Shown piece after piece: positions 1 through 10,573 of a stretch of DNA of 64,000 bases; the first letter of the stretch is position 1; every line of letters begins with the position of its first letter. A program made the translations under genes and the position numbers. Source of the stretch: Adiantum capillus-veneris (Eukaryota > Streptophyta > Polypodiopsida > Polypodiales > Pteridaceae); contig CM043959.1 of the NCBI GenBank assembly GCA_014529385.2, positions 3,884,358 through 3,948,357 on the forward strand, written 5' to 3'. The notes under the pieces are model-generated. The model did not search any database and was not told the DNA's origin. It saw only the letters and a list, made by a program, of their open reading frames with translations.

Positions 1-242
1 CTCGAGACCTGCCAGTCAACAGACTCAACCAGATGCAAACGAATCGTAGACATTGCTAACTCATCAAGATCCTGCCAATCATCATCACGCATAGAATTGG
101 GCTTCGCCGATAAACCACGCAAGGGTTTATCCTGCCCCAAATCCGTCAATGCAACAAGCATATGTTCCTTCCAAGCAACAAAATCTACACCATCAAACTG
201 TGTCAGACCATAACGCTGGAAGTCAAATGAAAAATCAGTCAT
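1..242 (-). pseudogene. Copia retrotransposon Gag, N-terminal part, cut by window edge
   Basis: An open frame starts at an ATG (complement of 240-242) and runs off the left edge for about 80 codons without a stop. It reads MTDFSFDF, then FDGVDFVAWKEHML, then DDDWQDLDELAMSTIRL. That pattern (F-D-G-x-x-F-x-x-W-K, then D-W-x-x-L-D-x-x-A-x-x-x-I-x-L) is the N-terminus of plant Ty1/Copia Gag of the UBN2/DUF4219 type, which packages element RNA in cytoplasmic particles. The start is chosen because homology begins there and the upstream sequence is leader. A primer-binding site and LTR lie upstream on the same strand, as expected for a 5' end. Whether the rest of Gag is intact cannot be seen, so it is labelled pseudogene cautiously. 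Confidence 0.7.
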
Positions 243-1616
243 AATGCTCGCAAAAGAGCAACCAACAATGAGTAGCAAATGTCAACCAAATCAGCCCTAA
301 ATTGGCTCGAATCGCATCAACAAAAGTCTGCAAATATGGCTGTAAGATATGGCTGCAAATCAACCCCAAAACAGCCCCAAAATTCAGCTCTTAAACAGCT
401 GCATAAACAAGTCACAAACGTGTCCCAGATCAACCTACAACTGAGCCATACATGGACACCTGCAAAGAGGAAACAATGGCTGAAAATTCAGCACCCAAAT
501 AAGCCCTCAAACCTGCCTGTAAACTTGTAAACCTGTAGCTAAAACCTGCTGAAAAACCTCAAGCCATTAGTGCTCGAATCCGGCTACCTAGCTCGTAGCC
601 ACACAAGCATACATCACAACATTCACTCTTGTGAGTGTGGCAAGATAACTGTACGCCTGTCAAACCCGTTAGCTAATCACCAAGCCCACAATGTGCGATA
701 TCGATGTATACACACTCACAAATCTCCCACCTGCAGAGAACACCGCACGTAAATGCTGAGTGCAACCCGCAATCTCTACCTAGATCGCATAAATGATGCG
801 CATAAAACTCCTTGGAAAATTTCGCCAGAGTTTCGTCAGTAAAACGGCCACAAAACAAGTAACCAAACTGACTACACGCTCAAAACCATGAGCAACCAAA
901 GCGCATCAAACCGCACTCCAAATGCATGCACCAATCTCCACACTTTGCATACATCATTGCAAACACCTGCAAATCTAGTACACAAATATCTACTCTACCT
1001 GTGACTGCCAAAAAACATGCTCGAGACATACATTGCCGAGCTCAAAATGCAATCACATTAGTCTCCCTGAGCATCAAACCACATAAGGCATACATCGTAT
1101 CCTCCCACCTGTGAGGAAACTTGCAGCAAATGTCACTCTCACATATGAGAGCAAACCATGTGTGGAATCCTCGACACACAATAAACAACTGCTGCTGCAG
1201 AAAATTCAGCGTTCAGAATTTTAAAATTCTGATGTGACGAGCGCGTCCGGAGCGTGCAAAAACCCCAAGGTAGACTCCTGGATCACATGTATCCGAGTCC
1301 AGGTGTGAAAGCTATGCCAAAAAACCTCCGTTTCGACCCAAAAACGCAGCATAAACTGCCAAAAGAGGGCTGAAAAATGCAGCTCCTCAACCGTAGCTCG
1401 AATGAAGTTTTTGATGGCTCGAATGGCTTCGAAAGGGGGGTAAAACACCAGGACGTCTCGTGGAAACGCTCTCGGAAAGCTGAATTTGCCGATGCCGAAG
1501 TCGAAACCCTGTTTGCACTCTTGAAAGTGCGCGCGCGCGTAGACGCGATTTTGGGAATGAAACTGGCTCTCCGCTGTCGTCGTGACTGTGCACACACGCG
1601 CTCCCTCTGCACCTAC
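243..1616 (-). other. Copia 5' leader, no supported gene
   Basis: This stretch lies between the primer-binding site and the Gag start. Several short overlapping frames occur on both strands near 1.2-1.75 kb, but none resembles a known protein and they overlap mutually. A GC-rich patch with a CG dinucleotide run lies near 1530. It is best read as the long untranslated leader of the Copia element, perhaps with a decayed extra frame. Confidence 0.45.
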
Positions 1617-1629
1617 GCTCTGATACCAA
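1617..1629 (-). other. LTR-retrotransposon primer-binding site
   Basis: The minus strand reads TTGGTATCAGAGC, the usual plant LTR-element primer site complementary to initiator tRNA-Met. It sits one base from the CA end of the neighbouring LTR, giving that LTR its orientation. Confidence 0.75.
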
Positions 1630-1630
1630 T

Positions 1631-2478
1631 TGAAGGAGATCGGGGAGCACCACAGACGAAGAGTGAGAGAGAGAGAGAGAAGGAGACACACAACACGATG
1701 TGGGTGGGGAGACTCCAAAAGAGTGAGCAGCCCCCTATACACTTATGCTATGTATAAGGTATACAAGTCAATGGGCGCCCAGACTCTGGGCAGCTGGGCA
1801 AGGCACAGGCGCCTATACCCCAACAGCTTGGACACTCCAAGCCAGAAATCAATAGCAACACACGAACAAAAACTTCAAAATCACTAAACTTTACTAGAGA
1901 GCGAGAGAGAGAGTCGACATGTCACAGCGAAGTTCCGCGCCCAGTAGCACTCGCCCCAAAGACTAGCGCCCCTTTCGGTATTTCTTTATTATTGCTCACA
2001 GCAAAGTACAACTCCTGAGGGTCCTCTGCTCTCAGACTCTACGTGCATATGCTCTGTAGAGTGAGAGATCCAAGGGGCTCTTATAAACTTACAAGGGATG
2101 CCCAAAAGCAGAGCCCCAAAAGCATCAGGTTCAAAAGCACTTCACCCAAAAGCAGCTGCTCTCAAAAGCATCTCGTAACAAATGCCCAACGGCCAAAAAC
2201 GCAAAAGGCAGAAATCCGTACAGCCTGCCATGTCAACACCAACAGTGCATTTTACAAAAATCCGTACAATTTGCCACGTCAACAATTTTGTACAACCTGC
2301 CACGTCAGCATGTCAACGCTATTTACGAAAATCACTTCCAGAGGTCAAGCTTTTGATATTTAGGGTTTTTGGCCCACGGCCAGTGCTCTGTGTTCATTTA
2401 GGTTCAGTTCTTCAGTTTCTCTTGTCCTCTCGACCATGTCTCTTCCAATTGGGCATGCCACATCATCAATTTGTGACA
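1631..2478 (-). repeat. Chimeric LTR (Gypsy-type 5' part, Copia-side 3' end)
   Basis: On the minus strand it starts TGTCACAAATTGATG and ends CTTCA, matching the TG...CA rule. A purine-rich tract lies upstream and a primer site downstream. The first about 650 bp match LTR pieces at 5.19-5.39 kb and 5.51-5.98 kb, which lead into Gypsy gag. The last about 200 bp lead into a primer site and Copia gag. Therefore it is either a fusion of two LTRs near 1.80-1.83 kb or a join in a tandem array. It holds a (GA)n run at 1664-1681. Confidence 0.6.
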
Positions 2479-2493
2479 TTCTCCCCTCTTGAA
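2479..2493 (-). other. Polypurine tract upstream of LTR
   Basis: The minus strand reads TTCAAGAGGGGAGAA directly before TGTCACAAA. A polypurine tract marks the start of a 3' LTR. It implies that the sequence at higher coordinates was the 3' end of a Gypsy element. Confidence 0.6.
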
Positions 2494-4000
2494 AGAATTG
2501 TAATCGCCCTCGATTACGCCTACAAAAACAATCAAAGGAAAGAAACTTTCTTCAATAGACACCGACTCTATGTACTCATGCACCAGACTCCACCATTCCA
2601 ACACTTCTACAAAGACATCAGTCACTAATCAATCATTTTTGTCGAGGGTCTCAGATACAAATCCTGATCATTGTAACCATTTAACAATCACATCCAAACC
2701 ACGCTGATCTTTTCACGAATGTCTTGATCTACTAAATCTTGTTACTATCATACTCATATCTTTTCATTTCACATTTCAATCAAGCAAACCATGCCTATGA
2801 CCATCCCCACAAGACAATACATCCACATAGCATGCAATTCACAAAATTAGACACTCGGTTCACAATGAACAACGTGTTTTCAATCATTCAATCTAGCCAT
2901 CTCATTCCGTCCAGATTTCTTGATGCACCTACATCACTGTGCAACCATCTCATCCTTCCGGAACTCTCGATGCACTCAAAGTATCCAGTCATCTCATCTA
3001 GATAGACATCTTGATGCACTAGAATCTCATTCGGCCCACATTCAGTTCTCATTCACTTACCCATCACATACAGATCTCACCGATCTCTAACAGATGTCTA
3101 CATGCACTAAGTTCAAATCATTCATCAAACAAAATGTTGCAGACATTTCATCTTTCTCTACATGTCTCTATTGATACACACATGAAAGAGCACATGTTTT
3201 TAGTTTAATCAAGGAAATTTTCAATTCAGTGCACACAGTTCATAAAGTCACTCCGCAAAATATTGTCAGTCCGTCAATACCCTAAAATCTCAAAGAAAAA
3301 TTAGTGACTTTATTCAATCTAGGCCATCTGTGACAAGGAAGTGGAGCCTCTTGTGCAATCCACACGCACCAAATTCAACCTGATGATTCATCGGTAACTT
3401 TTGGGATAGACACTACTAATAGCCCAAAAGCTTCAAGGTATAGCTCTCTATAAAGAGAATTTGCGAGGTTCTCTTTCTCCATCCACTATGCATCGAGGGC
3501 CAAAAAGTACCCTTGACCAAATTATCCGGTGAACCTAGCTTACCTGTTCTTTTCTCGTGCCCTAGGACCTACCGCTAGCCCTTCTGGGCTCCCCGTCCTT
3601 GGCACCTTAATCTAGATCTGTGGAATTCTCTGATCTACTAGCTAATTCCCTTTCCTTTCTTTCCTTGTGCCATGCGACCTGTGGGTAGCCCCCCTTGTCC
3701 ATTGGCACGTCAATCTCAATCGTCGAAACCTTGAGACGCACTATCATCTGATCCCCTTTCTTATCCTTAATCATCTGATGAACTTGCATCCGATTCCCTT
3801 AGTCCGTTGGAACCCTCGGATGCGCTACCATTTGATTCCCTTGTTGTTCAAGGATCTTGTGATGAGTTGTCATCCGGTTCCCCTGATTCATTCTCTTCAC
3901 TGGAAGACTCTTGCCTGTGAGGTGGATACTATCCTGTCCGTAGGATAAGTCAATGCACCGGCATGCGTTCCAAATCCTTGCTTAGTATGTCCCATAAGTC
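2494..4000. other. Decayed sequence, no supported gene
   Basis: No continuous frame or recognisable domain was found. Adjacent to a 3' polypurine tract, it is probably the eroded 3' end of a Gypsy element. Short repeats of the type TCATCT(A/C)G with GATGCACT occur around 2880-3030. A cluster of diverged repeats with CATCYGATTCCC cores occurs at about 3740-3880. Confidence 0.3.
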
Positions 4001-4049
4001 TCTGAATACAGTCAGACTTCTGTTCTAGACAATACTCTCGAATCTCTTT

Positions 4050-5150
4050 TGGCAAGCCACTCAATCTCGTCCCTCAAAGTAATCTTCCGAAACGAAGACA
4101 ATGGCAATTAAGTATCCCAAAACCTCTAGCAATAGTAATTCAATGTATATTTCTTAGTCATTCTCAAATGTTGCCAAGTCGTGATGACATCTCTTTCATA
4201 TTCGTCTAATATCCAAGTTGACGTGAAAATTTTCTTGAATTTTACCCACGTCGCAGGTGCTGCTCTACATAACAATAGAGTACCACCATGTATGTGCATT
4301 TCCTTTCAAGTAAGATGCCACCCTTCGCACCTTGAGTGTTCAGTGAACCAACCTCCAGAGAAGGCGACGCCAAACTGCTGTATGAACTCAAGGGCTCGAT
4401 GGGTGTCCTCGTAGCTTGAGAACGTCTCAACCTAGCGGCTTGACCCCCTTCCTTGAACTCCTTGGTCTTCTTGCTCATTAGTTCACTGTCAGGAGAGGCG
4501 AGCTCTCCTCCTCTGAGCTGCTAGATGGCCTCCATGCCTCCTAGACTTTTCCATAAATCTACTTTCCTTGCTTTTTCTCCGCTTCTTCCGCCTTTTCTCA
4601 TGTTCTCTGAAACTAGAGAACAACAAACTCTAATCCGGGTCATCCTCGAAACGAGCACGCTTCTTGGGTCTACTTGCCACCTAGAAACTCGACTTTCAAC
4701 CCAAATAATCGAGGAAATCCGTCGATTTCCTCTTCTTTCGAGAGTGCTTCAAGCCTTTCATTATCTGGTTCATCTTCTTGTCAAGAGCTCTGTCTAGCTC
4801 TTTCTGTGAGTACAGTTTTCACTTTTCTGCACTTCGCTTGTCTCTCAGCTTTCTTCCCAACCTGAGAGGAGAATCAATGCCCTCACGCCATCTCACATGA
4901 ATCTCATCCATCAGGTAATTCTTCAAGTGTTTCACATATTTCGGATTCTAGGAGTACTTCATTGGTCTTTTCACACACGTGTCAACCTGAAGTTGACGTT
5001 TGTACTCTGCTCTGGCGAACTTTCCCGCCTAAAATTTTGCCCAATTCTTCATTCTTTTCTTCAGTTTCCGCACCGGGTTTCAACTTTTCTTCGCCTTTCT
5101 ACTGAAAGGTGTTATCTCTGTCAGATTCTCCGCAAGAACTTATGTGTACT
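4050..5150 (-). pseudogene. Ty3/Gypsy gag relic (left arm of head-to-head pair)
   Basis: The minus strand is clearly similar, over about 1 kb, to the plus-strand relic at 6.03-7.19 kb. Shared landmarks are a start-proximal segment with GENLTE/GESN-like residues, a Lys/Arg/Ser-rich linker (RKSKKSKF on the other copy), and the start of a Retrotrans_gag domain reading GAKGGILLERKC with several frameshifts. It is broken by many stops and cannot make Gag. An LTR fragment in the same orientation lies upstream at 5.19-5.39 kb. This makes the pair (LTR-gag, LTR-gag) diverge from a centre near 5.45 kb. Confidence 0.6.
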
Positions 5151-5189
5151 CTAGGGTTCTTTATGGTTTATGCCCATAAGACAGTGTAC

Positions 5190-5390
5190 CACGTCAGCAA
5201 TTTTGTACAACCTGCCACGTCAACATGTCAACGCTATTTACAAAAATCACTTTCAGAGGTCAAGCTTTTGATATTTAGGGTTTTTAGCCCACGGCCAGTG
5301 CTCTGAAGTTTGTTTAGGTTTAGTTCTTCAGGTTATCTTGTCCACTCGATCATTTCTCTTCCAATTGAGCATGCCACGTTGGAAGAGGTT
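5190..5390 (-). repeat. Gypsy-type LTR fragment
   Basis: About 200 bp match 2255-2462 closely, including ATTTTGTACAACCTGCCACG and the run TTTTGATATTTAGGGTTTTT. The start (TGTCACAAA) and the 3' half are missing, so it is a fragment. Confidence 0.7.
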
Positions 5391-5513
5391 ACTAATAGTG
5401 TGAAGCTTCTGCTAAGCAAGGCTCGGGAATCTTAGTCAAGGCAGGCCAACAATCCTAGTCCAAGAACGACCACTATCCACTTGTAAGAAACTACATGCAA
5501 GTCTAGGGATAAG

Positions 5514-5985
5514 TGTCACAAAGTGATGATGTGGCATGCCCAACTCGAAGAGAAATGGCCGAGAGGACAAGAAGAGCTGAACCTAGAAGATGCCTATCAA
5601 CTTAAAGAGCTTATGAGCATTGATTGTGGGCCCTAAAATCCCTAAAACCCTAAAAACCCAAAGCTTAAAGTTTGAAGCTAATTTCTGCAAAACGCGTTGA
5701 CGCGACAGGTCGTCGTACAAACAATGACGTGGCAGGACTGTACGGATTTTCTGCGTTTTGCATTGGTGTTGCTGTGTGGCCTGCAGGCTGTACGAAGAAG
5801 TTTTCAATGCTAGCTTTTGTTAGCAGATGCTTTTGAGTAAAAGTGCTTTTAAATTTGACTCCGAACTTCGTCATGCCGTGTCGACTCTCCTTCTCTCACT
5901 CTCTCTTGTCAAGTTTAGTGCTTTTGCAGTTTCTGTTAGTGTGTTGCTATTGATTTCTCGCTTGGAGTTCTCTAGAGCTCAGAAA
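5514..5985 (+). repeat. Gypsy-type LTR, plus orientation
   Basis: It starts TGTCACAAAGTGATGATG and follows the same order of motifs as the minus-strand LTR at 1.63-2.48 kb: GATGTGGCATGCCCAA, AAAACCCTAAAAACCC, CTGTACGGATTTTCTGC and GTGTGTTGCTATTGATTTC. The 3' boundary is uncertain because no clean primer site follows. Gypsy gag follows at 6.03 kb. Confidence 0.65.
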
Positions 5986-6026
5986 GATTCTTCTTCTACG
6001 GAGGATCCAATCCCTTTTGAGCACAA

Positions 6027-7190
6027 ATGGCTCCTCGCGGAGAATCTAACAAAGACAATACCTCTCAACGAGCAAGTGAAGAAAAGTCGAAACCCAACGC
6101 AGGAACTAAAGAAATCAACAAAGATTCATGCAAATTTCCGACGGGGAATTTTGCCAGAGCAGAATACAAACGTCAACTACAAGTTGACAAGTATGTAAAA
6201 AGATTCACTCGAGATGGTGAGAGGCCATGATTCTCCTTTCAGATTGGGAAGAAAGTTGATAGGACACAGGAGTGCAAAAAAGCGGAAACTATACTCTCGC
6301 AGAAACAGCTCGATTTAGCTCTTGAAAAGAAGATGAACCAGATAATGAAAGTCTTGAAGCACTCTCTGAAGAATAGGAAATCAGCGGATTTCTTCCGTTA
6401 TTTGGGCCGGAAGTCGACTTTCGAGGTGGCAAGCAAATCCAAGAAGCGCGCTCATTTCGAGGATGGCCTAGATTTTTCTTCATCTTCAGAGAGTTCTGAC
6501 AGTTTGTCGTCCTCTAGTTACAGTGAGGATGAGAAAAGGCGAAAGAAGCGGAGAAAAAGCAAGAAAAGCAAATTTCTGAAAACAGACTAGAAGACATGGA
6601 AGGCCATCTAGCAGCACAGAGGAGGAGAGCTTGTCCTGGGTGAGGACGTCAGGTTTGACACGTTTTCAGGCTATCAAGACACCTATCTAGCCCTAGAGTC
6701 TATACAACAGTTTTGACATTGCCTTCTTAGGAGGTCGGTTCTCGAAACACTCCAAGCTGCGAAGGGCGGCATCTTACTTGAAAGGAAATGCACAGACATG
6801 GTGGTGTACTCCATTGTTACGCAGAGAAGCACCTACAACGTGGTGAAATTCAAGAGAATTTTCATGTCAACTTGGATATCAAACGAATATGAAGAAGATG
6901 TCATCACACCTTGGCATTATTTGAGGATGACTAAGAAAGACACGTTGGATGACTGCTGTCAGAGGTTTTGGGATACTTAATCTTATTTGCCAATGTCCTC
7001 ATTTTGGAAGATTACTTTGAGGGACCAGATTGAGCGTTATGTTGTGGTTTGCCAAAAGAGATTCAACAATATTGTTTGGAACAGAAATCTGACTCTATTC
7101 ATAGACTTATGAGACAGTCTAAGCAAGGATTTGGAATAGATGCCGGCTCATTGACTTATCCAACGAACAGGACAGTATAACATAACACTA
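6027..7190 (+). pseudogene. Ty3/Gypsy gag relic (right arm)
   Basis: A start MAPRGESNKDN begins about 40 bp after the LTR. The frame is broken at about 6228 and resumes at 6333-6590 with a Ser/Glu- and Lys/Arg-rich linker. A Retrotrans_gag domain follows at about 6690-7180 in shifting frames: YLKGNAQTWW, then STWISNEYEEDVIT, then TLDD and a CxQRFWD motif, then LPKEIQQYCLEQKSDSIHRL. These match the capsid region of plant Gypsy Gag, which assembles the particle. At least three frameshifts or stops prevent function. Possible Cys/His knuckle remnants follow near 7.34-7.43 kb, but are too decayed to call. Confidence 0.7.
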
Positions 7191-7841
7191 ATGACCAAGA
7201 TGAGAGTAAAGGAATTGCCTAGGGCACCTGCAACGTGCCCACAAAGATTGGAATGGGTTGCCCCAAGCTTAAAGCTCTCCAAAGGAATGTAAGGGAGAAG
7301 AAACCAAAATGTTTTTGACTATAGAAATAGGAACTAGATGTCCCCACCAACTGCCGACACTGCGTGCAAACTTGTCATCCAAAGGATCGTGTCAAATCTG
7401 CTAACGAACATCAAGAGTACTGCCCATAAGAGATTGCAAACCTGTCCCACAAACGATACCGGCAAGCTCACAAAAGGACAAAAGCTCACAAAACGGTACT
7501 GACAAGCTCACAAAAGGCCACACTAGCATCGATGAAGAGAGAACATGGAGATAGGAGTAGCCCACAATCTGACAAAACCTCCTCTAATTGTTGTCAGTAT
7601 CGGCTAAGCATCTGGCAACACATGCTCCACCTCTAAATCTCATCCATGAAAGTCGGATGATCATATAAGAAGTGCTACTAGAGGTAGAACAATCCCCCTT
7701 TGCCTGTCGAAGCCAACTCCAACATACACACTGAAGCATGCACCTAGTCTGTTGCATACCGGATGAACAAGTGTCATCAACTAAAGCCGGAACTGAAACT
7801 TCCATTCTCGGATAGAAAAGAAAAAAATTAAAGAACATCCT
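7191..7841. other. Unassigned sequence between gag relic and solo LTR
   Basis: No supported gene. Three close copies of AAGCTCACAAAA lie at 7454-7515. The sequence was the insertion target of the solo LTR to its right, since the target duplication CTGCT lies at 7842-7846. Confidence 0.3.
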
Positions 7842-9030
7842 CTGCTTGTCACGTGACACATCCAACCGTATTGTCCGTGGACAAGCTTCAGCATGATCAG
7901 GGTTCAGTCAGTTTAGTCAGTCTAGATTAGAAGTGATCTAGCACTTTTGTGAGTATTCGTAGACCGTGCATGCCCAATCACTTAGTGTAGGTGCATATCC
8001 TCTAGTTGCACACAGCATGATCATAAGCATTCCCACAACAATCCATCAAAATCCTTCAGGGAATTTTCCAGTGCATTTAGCCTATTTTGCCTATTTTTGA
8101 CATTTTTCACTTATTATTTTTAAGTGACTTTTCTTGGAAAGTAGGTAGGGCAATTTTGCTAAGTTTGTATATAAGCAAACCAAAGCTAGCACTAAATGGC
8201 AGAAGAGGCAACAGGAGCCAAGCTCAGCAGGCAACTTCTCAAGCAAAACCTTGGTGGTTCCCCCTCCAAGCAAGAAGAACCATCTCCCCTAGCGTTTTCA
8301 CATTCAGCATCATCGCCATCCACAGCCGCAACCTAGCGTTTCCAAGCACTAAGATTTTGCCAACAGCAGCTTCAACAGCTAGAGTTTTTGAAGATCCCAG
8401 CGTTTGCAGATTTTCAGCAGACACAACCTCAGCATGCAGCGTTTCTCAGCCATGAAGAACTTGCAAATTCAGCCTTAAAAGAGTAGCAGATTCAGCCCGG
8501 AAAGACCAGCAGTTCAGCCTTTAGGAAACCTCAGTTTTCAGCCTAAGACCTGCAGTTTTTCAGCAACAAAGATCATCAGGAAACAGCCCCAAAATCAGCA
8601 TTTTTCGGCAGCAGCAGATTTCAGCCCATAGCGTTTTTGGACAGCAAATAAAAGATTGCAGATTTCAGCCCTTAGTCAGTGTCGCCATCCCTGTCGTCAT
8701 CGTCGACATAGCCTAGACTTGCATCAGTCATATGCATTCAGTTTGTACCAGATTGTGCAATCATAAGTAGACCACTCTCGCCGACGAGAGTGGGGCCTTC
8801 GGAGGAGGGTTTTACAACGTCTCTGGTGTCGTATCTCTCTTCTCTCTCTATCTCTCAGTCTCATACACTTGCACGCACAGTGTCCATTCACTTTGTTTGT
8901 GATCACAGCATTCTCTAATTAAGAACGGAAGGCTCTCCCTTCCATAAGAACAAAAGGAACCTTGAGCACAGTTCGGAGCACTCATCTTGAGCAAAGCGCA
9001 AACATTTATTCCGCTGCACCTTACACTGCT
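7842..9030 (+). mobile_element. Solo LTR with 5-bp target duplication CTGCT
   Basis: The LTR itself is 7847-9025: it starts TGTCACGTGACACATCC and ends CTGCACCTTACA. CTGCT lies directly before (7842-7846) and after (9026-9030). There is no primer site after it and no polypurine tract before it, so it is a solo LTR left by LTR-LTR recombination. A TATA-like GTATATAAG lies at 8168. The family recurs at 20.3, 23.7, 30.8, 33.1 and 37.5 kb. The palindromic start contains the G-box core CACGTG. Confidence 0.9.
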
Positions 9031-9584
9031 TCTAGAACAAATGAAATCCCCCTCTGTCATCAACAACTTGGTACGAAGGTGCAATTGAATCATCAGCATG
9101 TTTACCCATCGAATAGGTAACTTCGTCGTCGATTCCAAGAAAAACGTGCATTTGCACAAGGCACAACAAAGCTGTCAATCCATCTCCTCGAAGGAAATAC
9201 AACCATAGGAACCTGCTCCAAAGAATTTCTCTCTGTAAAAGAAGGTTGGAAAAGGAATGGTTCCGGTTTGGATCCAAAAGCCGAATGCTTGCTCCCCTTG
9301 TGGGAAGGCATCGCAACAAAATTGTATCTAGGAAAAACGAAACAATCCAACAATGCTCCACATCCTGAAACCTCCATTTGGTTCCCTTCCGTAAAGAGAG
9401 GCGGGGGTTATCAAGGGTAAAAGACGGGACAGTCGTAGACGAGGGTCCATAGCCTCCACATACCCAAATTAGCCACATAGTGGAGATAAATAAGGGGGAA
9501 AAAAAGCTGCTTCTCTCTCGATCAAGTCCAAAATGACACCGGATCAACCAATACCACGCATCCAAGGTGGTCGTGACACCTAGG
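9031..9584 (-). other. Internal segment of a second LTR element, unknown product
   Basis: The minus strand holds an open frame of about 177 codons (9565 to 9032) starting MDAWYWLIRC just after a primer site. It resembles no protein I recognise: it is rich in Trp, Phe and Leu, with stretches such as STMWLIWVCGGYG and FLRGDGLTALLC. It may be leader sequence that happens to be open. It is cut at the left by the solo LTR. Confidence 0.35.
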
Positions 9585-9596
9585 GCTTTGATACCA
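9585..9596 (-). other. Primer-binding site
   Basis: The minus strand reads TGGTATCAAAGC, one mismatch from the usual TGGTATCAGAGC. It directly abuts the ACA end of the neighbouring LTR. Confidence 0.7.
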
Positions 9597-10378
9597 TGTC
9601 TAAATAGGAAATGACAAGTGTAGCCGAAGGGTTTAAGAATTTTACCTCAGATCTAGTACTTCGCGCAAACACAAGGTTACTTCACTTGACTTGAGAGAGA
9701 AATTGAATTGAACACAATGAAAAGATGAGAATTTTGAAAGTCATGGGAAACTATCATCAAGAGACTTCAAAGATCTAAGAGAGCAAAGAGAGAAAAGAGA
9801 GACGACACCGCATGCTAGGTCCCAACTGGCCCCTTGCTTTGTTCCAGAGCAAGTACTTGCTTTAGATTACTTGCACGATGATGATACAATGGTTAAATAC
9901 TAAATATTGAAAGCTTCATACTGATGCTGATCTAGTGCACAAACGTTGGGCTGATCTAATGCAAAACGCTGGACTGAAAACGTTGGGCTGAACTGATGCA
10001 AAACATTGATGATGCTGGGGTGTTGGCGATAGAAACGCTAGGTGCTAAGGTGATATGTCCCTGATGTACTTGGTTCTGATATCCTAAAAATTGAAGGCCA
10101 AGTGACTCTTTTATAGGTTTTTTAGCCATTTTCCCTACCTACCTTTTATAGATGTCATGTCAAAGTCACTTATTAGTAAATGGCTTTAGTGACTATTCAT
10201 ATTCCTATATGCTTAAGTGAATGTATTGTGCAAGTGAGGGTATGCAACAATGCCCTGTTTGATCATGCATGTCCTAGAGGCTCACAAAATTACCAGGCTA
10301 GATCCTAACTATCTAAGACAGACGCTAGTAGCTTGTCCTCACGGCTCAAGTGCAATATGCATGTGACAGGAAGATGTG
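9597..10378 (-). repeat. 5' LTR, second family (type B)
   Basis: On the minus strand it starts TGTCACATGCATATTGC and ends TTAGACA next to a primer site. Segments such as CAGATCTAGTACTTCGCGCA and the GAGAGACGACACC block recur in the LTR at 36.3-37.5 kb, placing both in one family. It is related to but distinct from the TGTCACGTGACA family. No 3' partner was found, and the internal part is cut by the solo LTR. Confidence 0.65.
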
Positions 10379-10529
10379 ATGAAGAGAAGAATTGAACTCC
10401 GGTCCGGTGGACACCTCGACTCCAATAAGATCCTTTGACACTAGAGAACACCTGCAATGCCACATACATGAACAAGGCAACTTTGGAGAAGGGAAATCAT
10501 TAAGGTAGAAAGAGACAAGACATCTGAGA

Positions 10530-10530
<1 letters not shown>
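10379..10530. other. Unassigned spacer
   Basis: No gene or repeat recognised; the GA/TG microsatellite that received the LINE follows. Confidence 0.3.

Positions 10531-10564
<34 letters not shown>
10531..10564. repeat. (TG)n microsatellite
   Basis: About 17 TG units, followed by a short GA run at 10565-10573 that borders the LINE tail. Confidence 0.95.

Positions 10565-10573
<9 letters not shown>

Noticed and set aside
1221-1757. Overlapping long frames on both strands near 1.2-1.75 kb
   Set aside because: They overlap one another in several frames, have no recognisable motif, and lie in the leader and LTR end of a Copia element.
7454-7515. CRISPR-like spaced repeats (AAGCTCACAAAA three times)
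   Set aside because: Only three short imperfect units with irregular spacing in a plant-like nuclear context.
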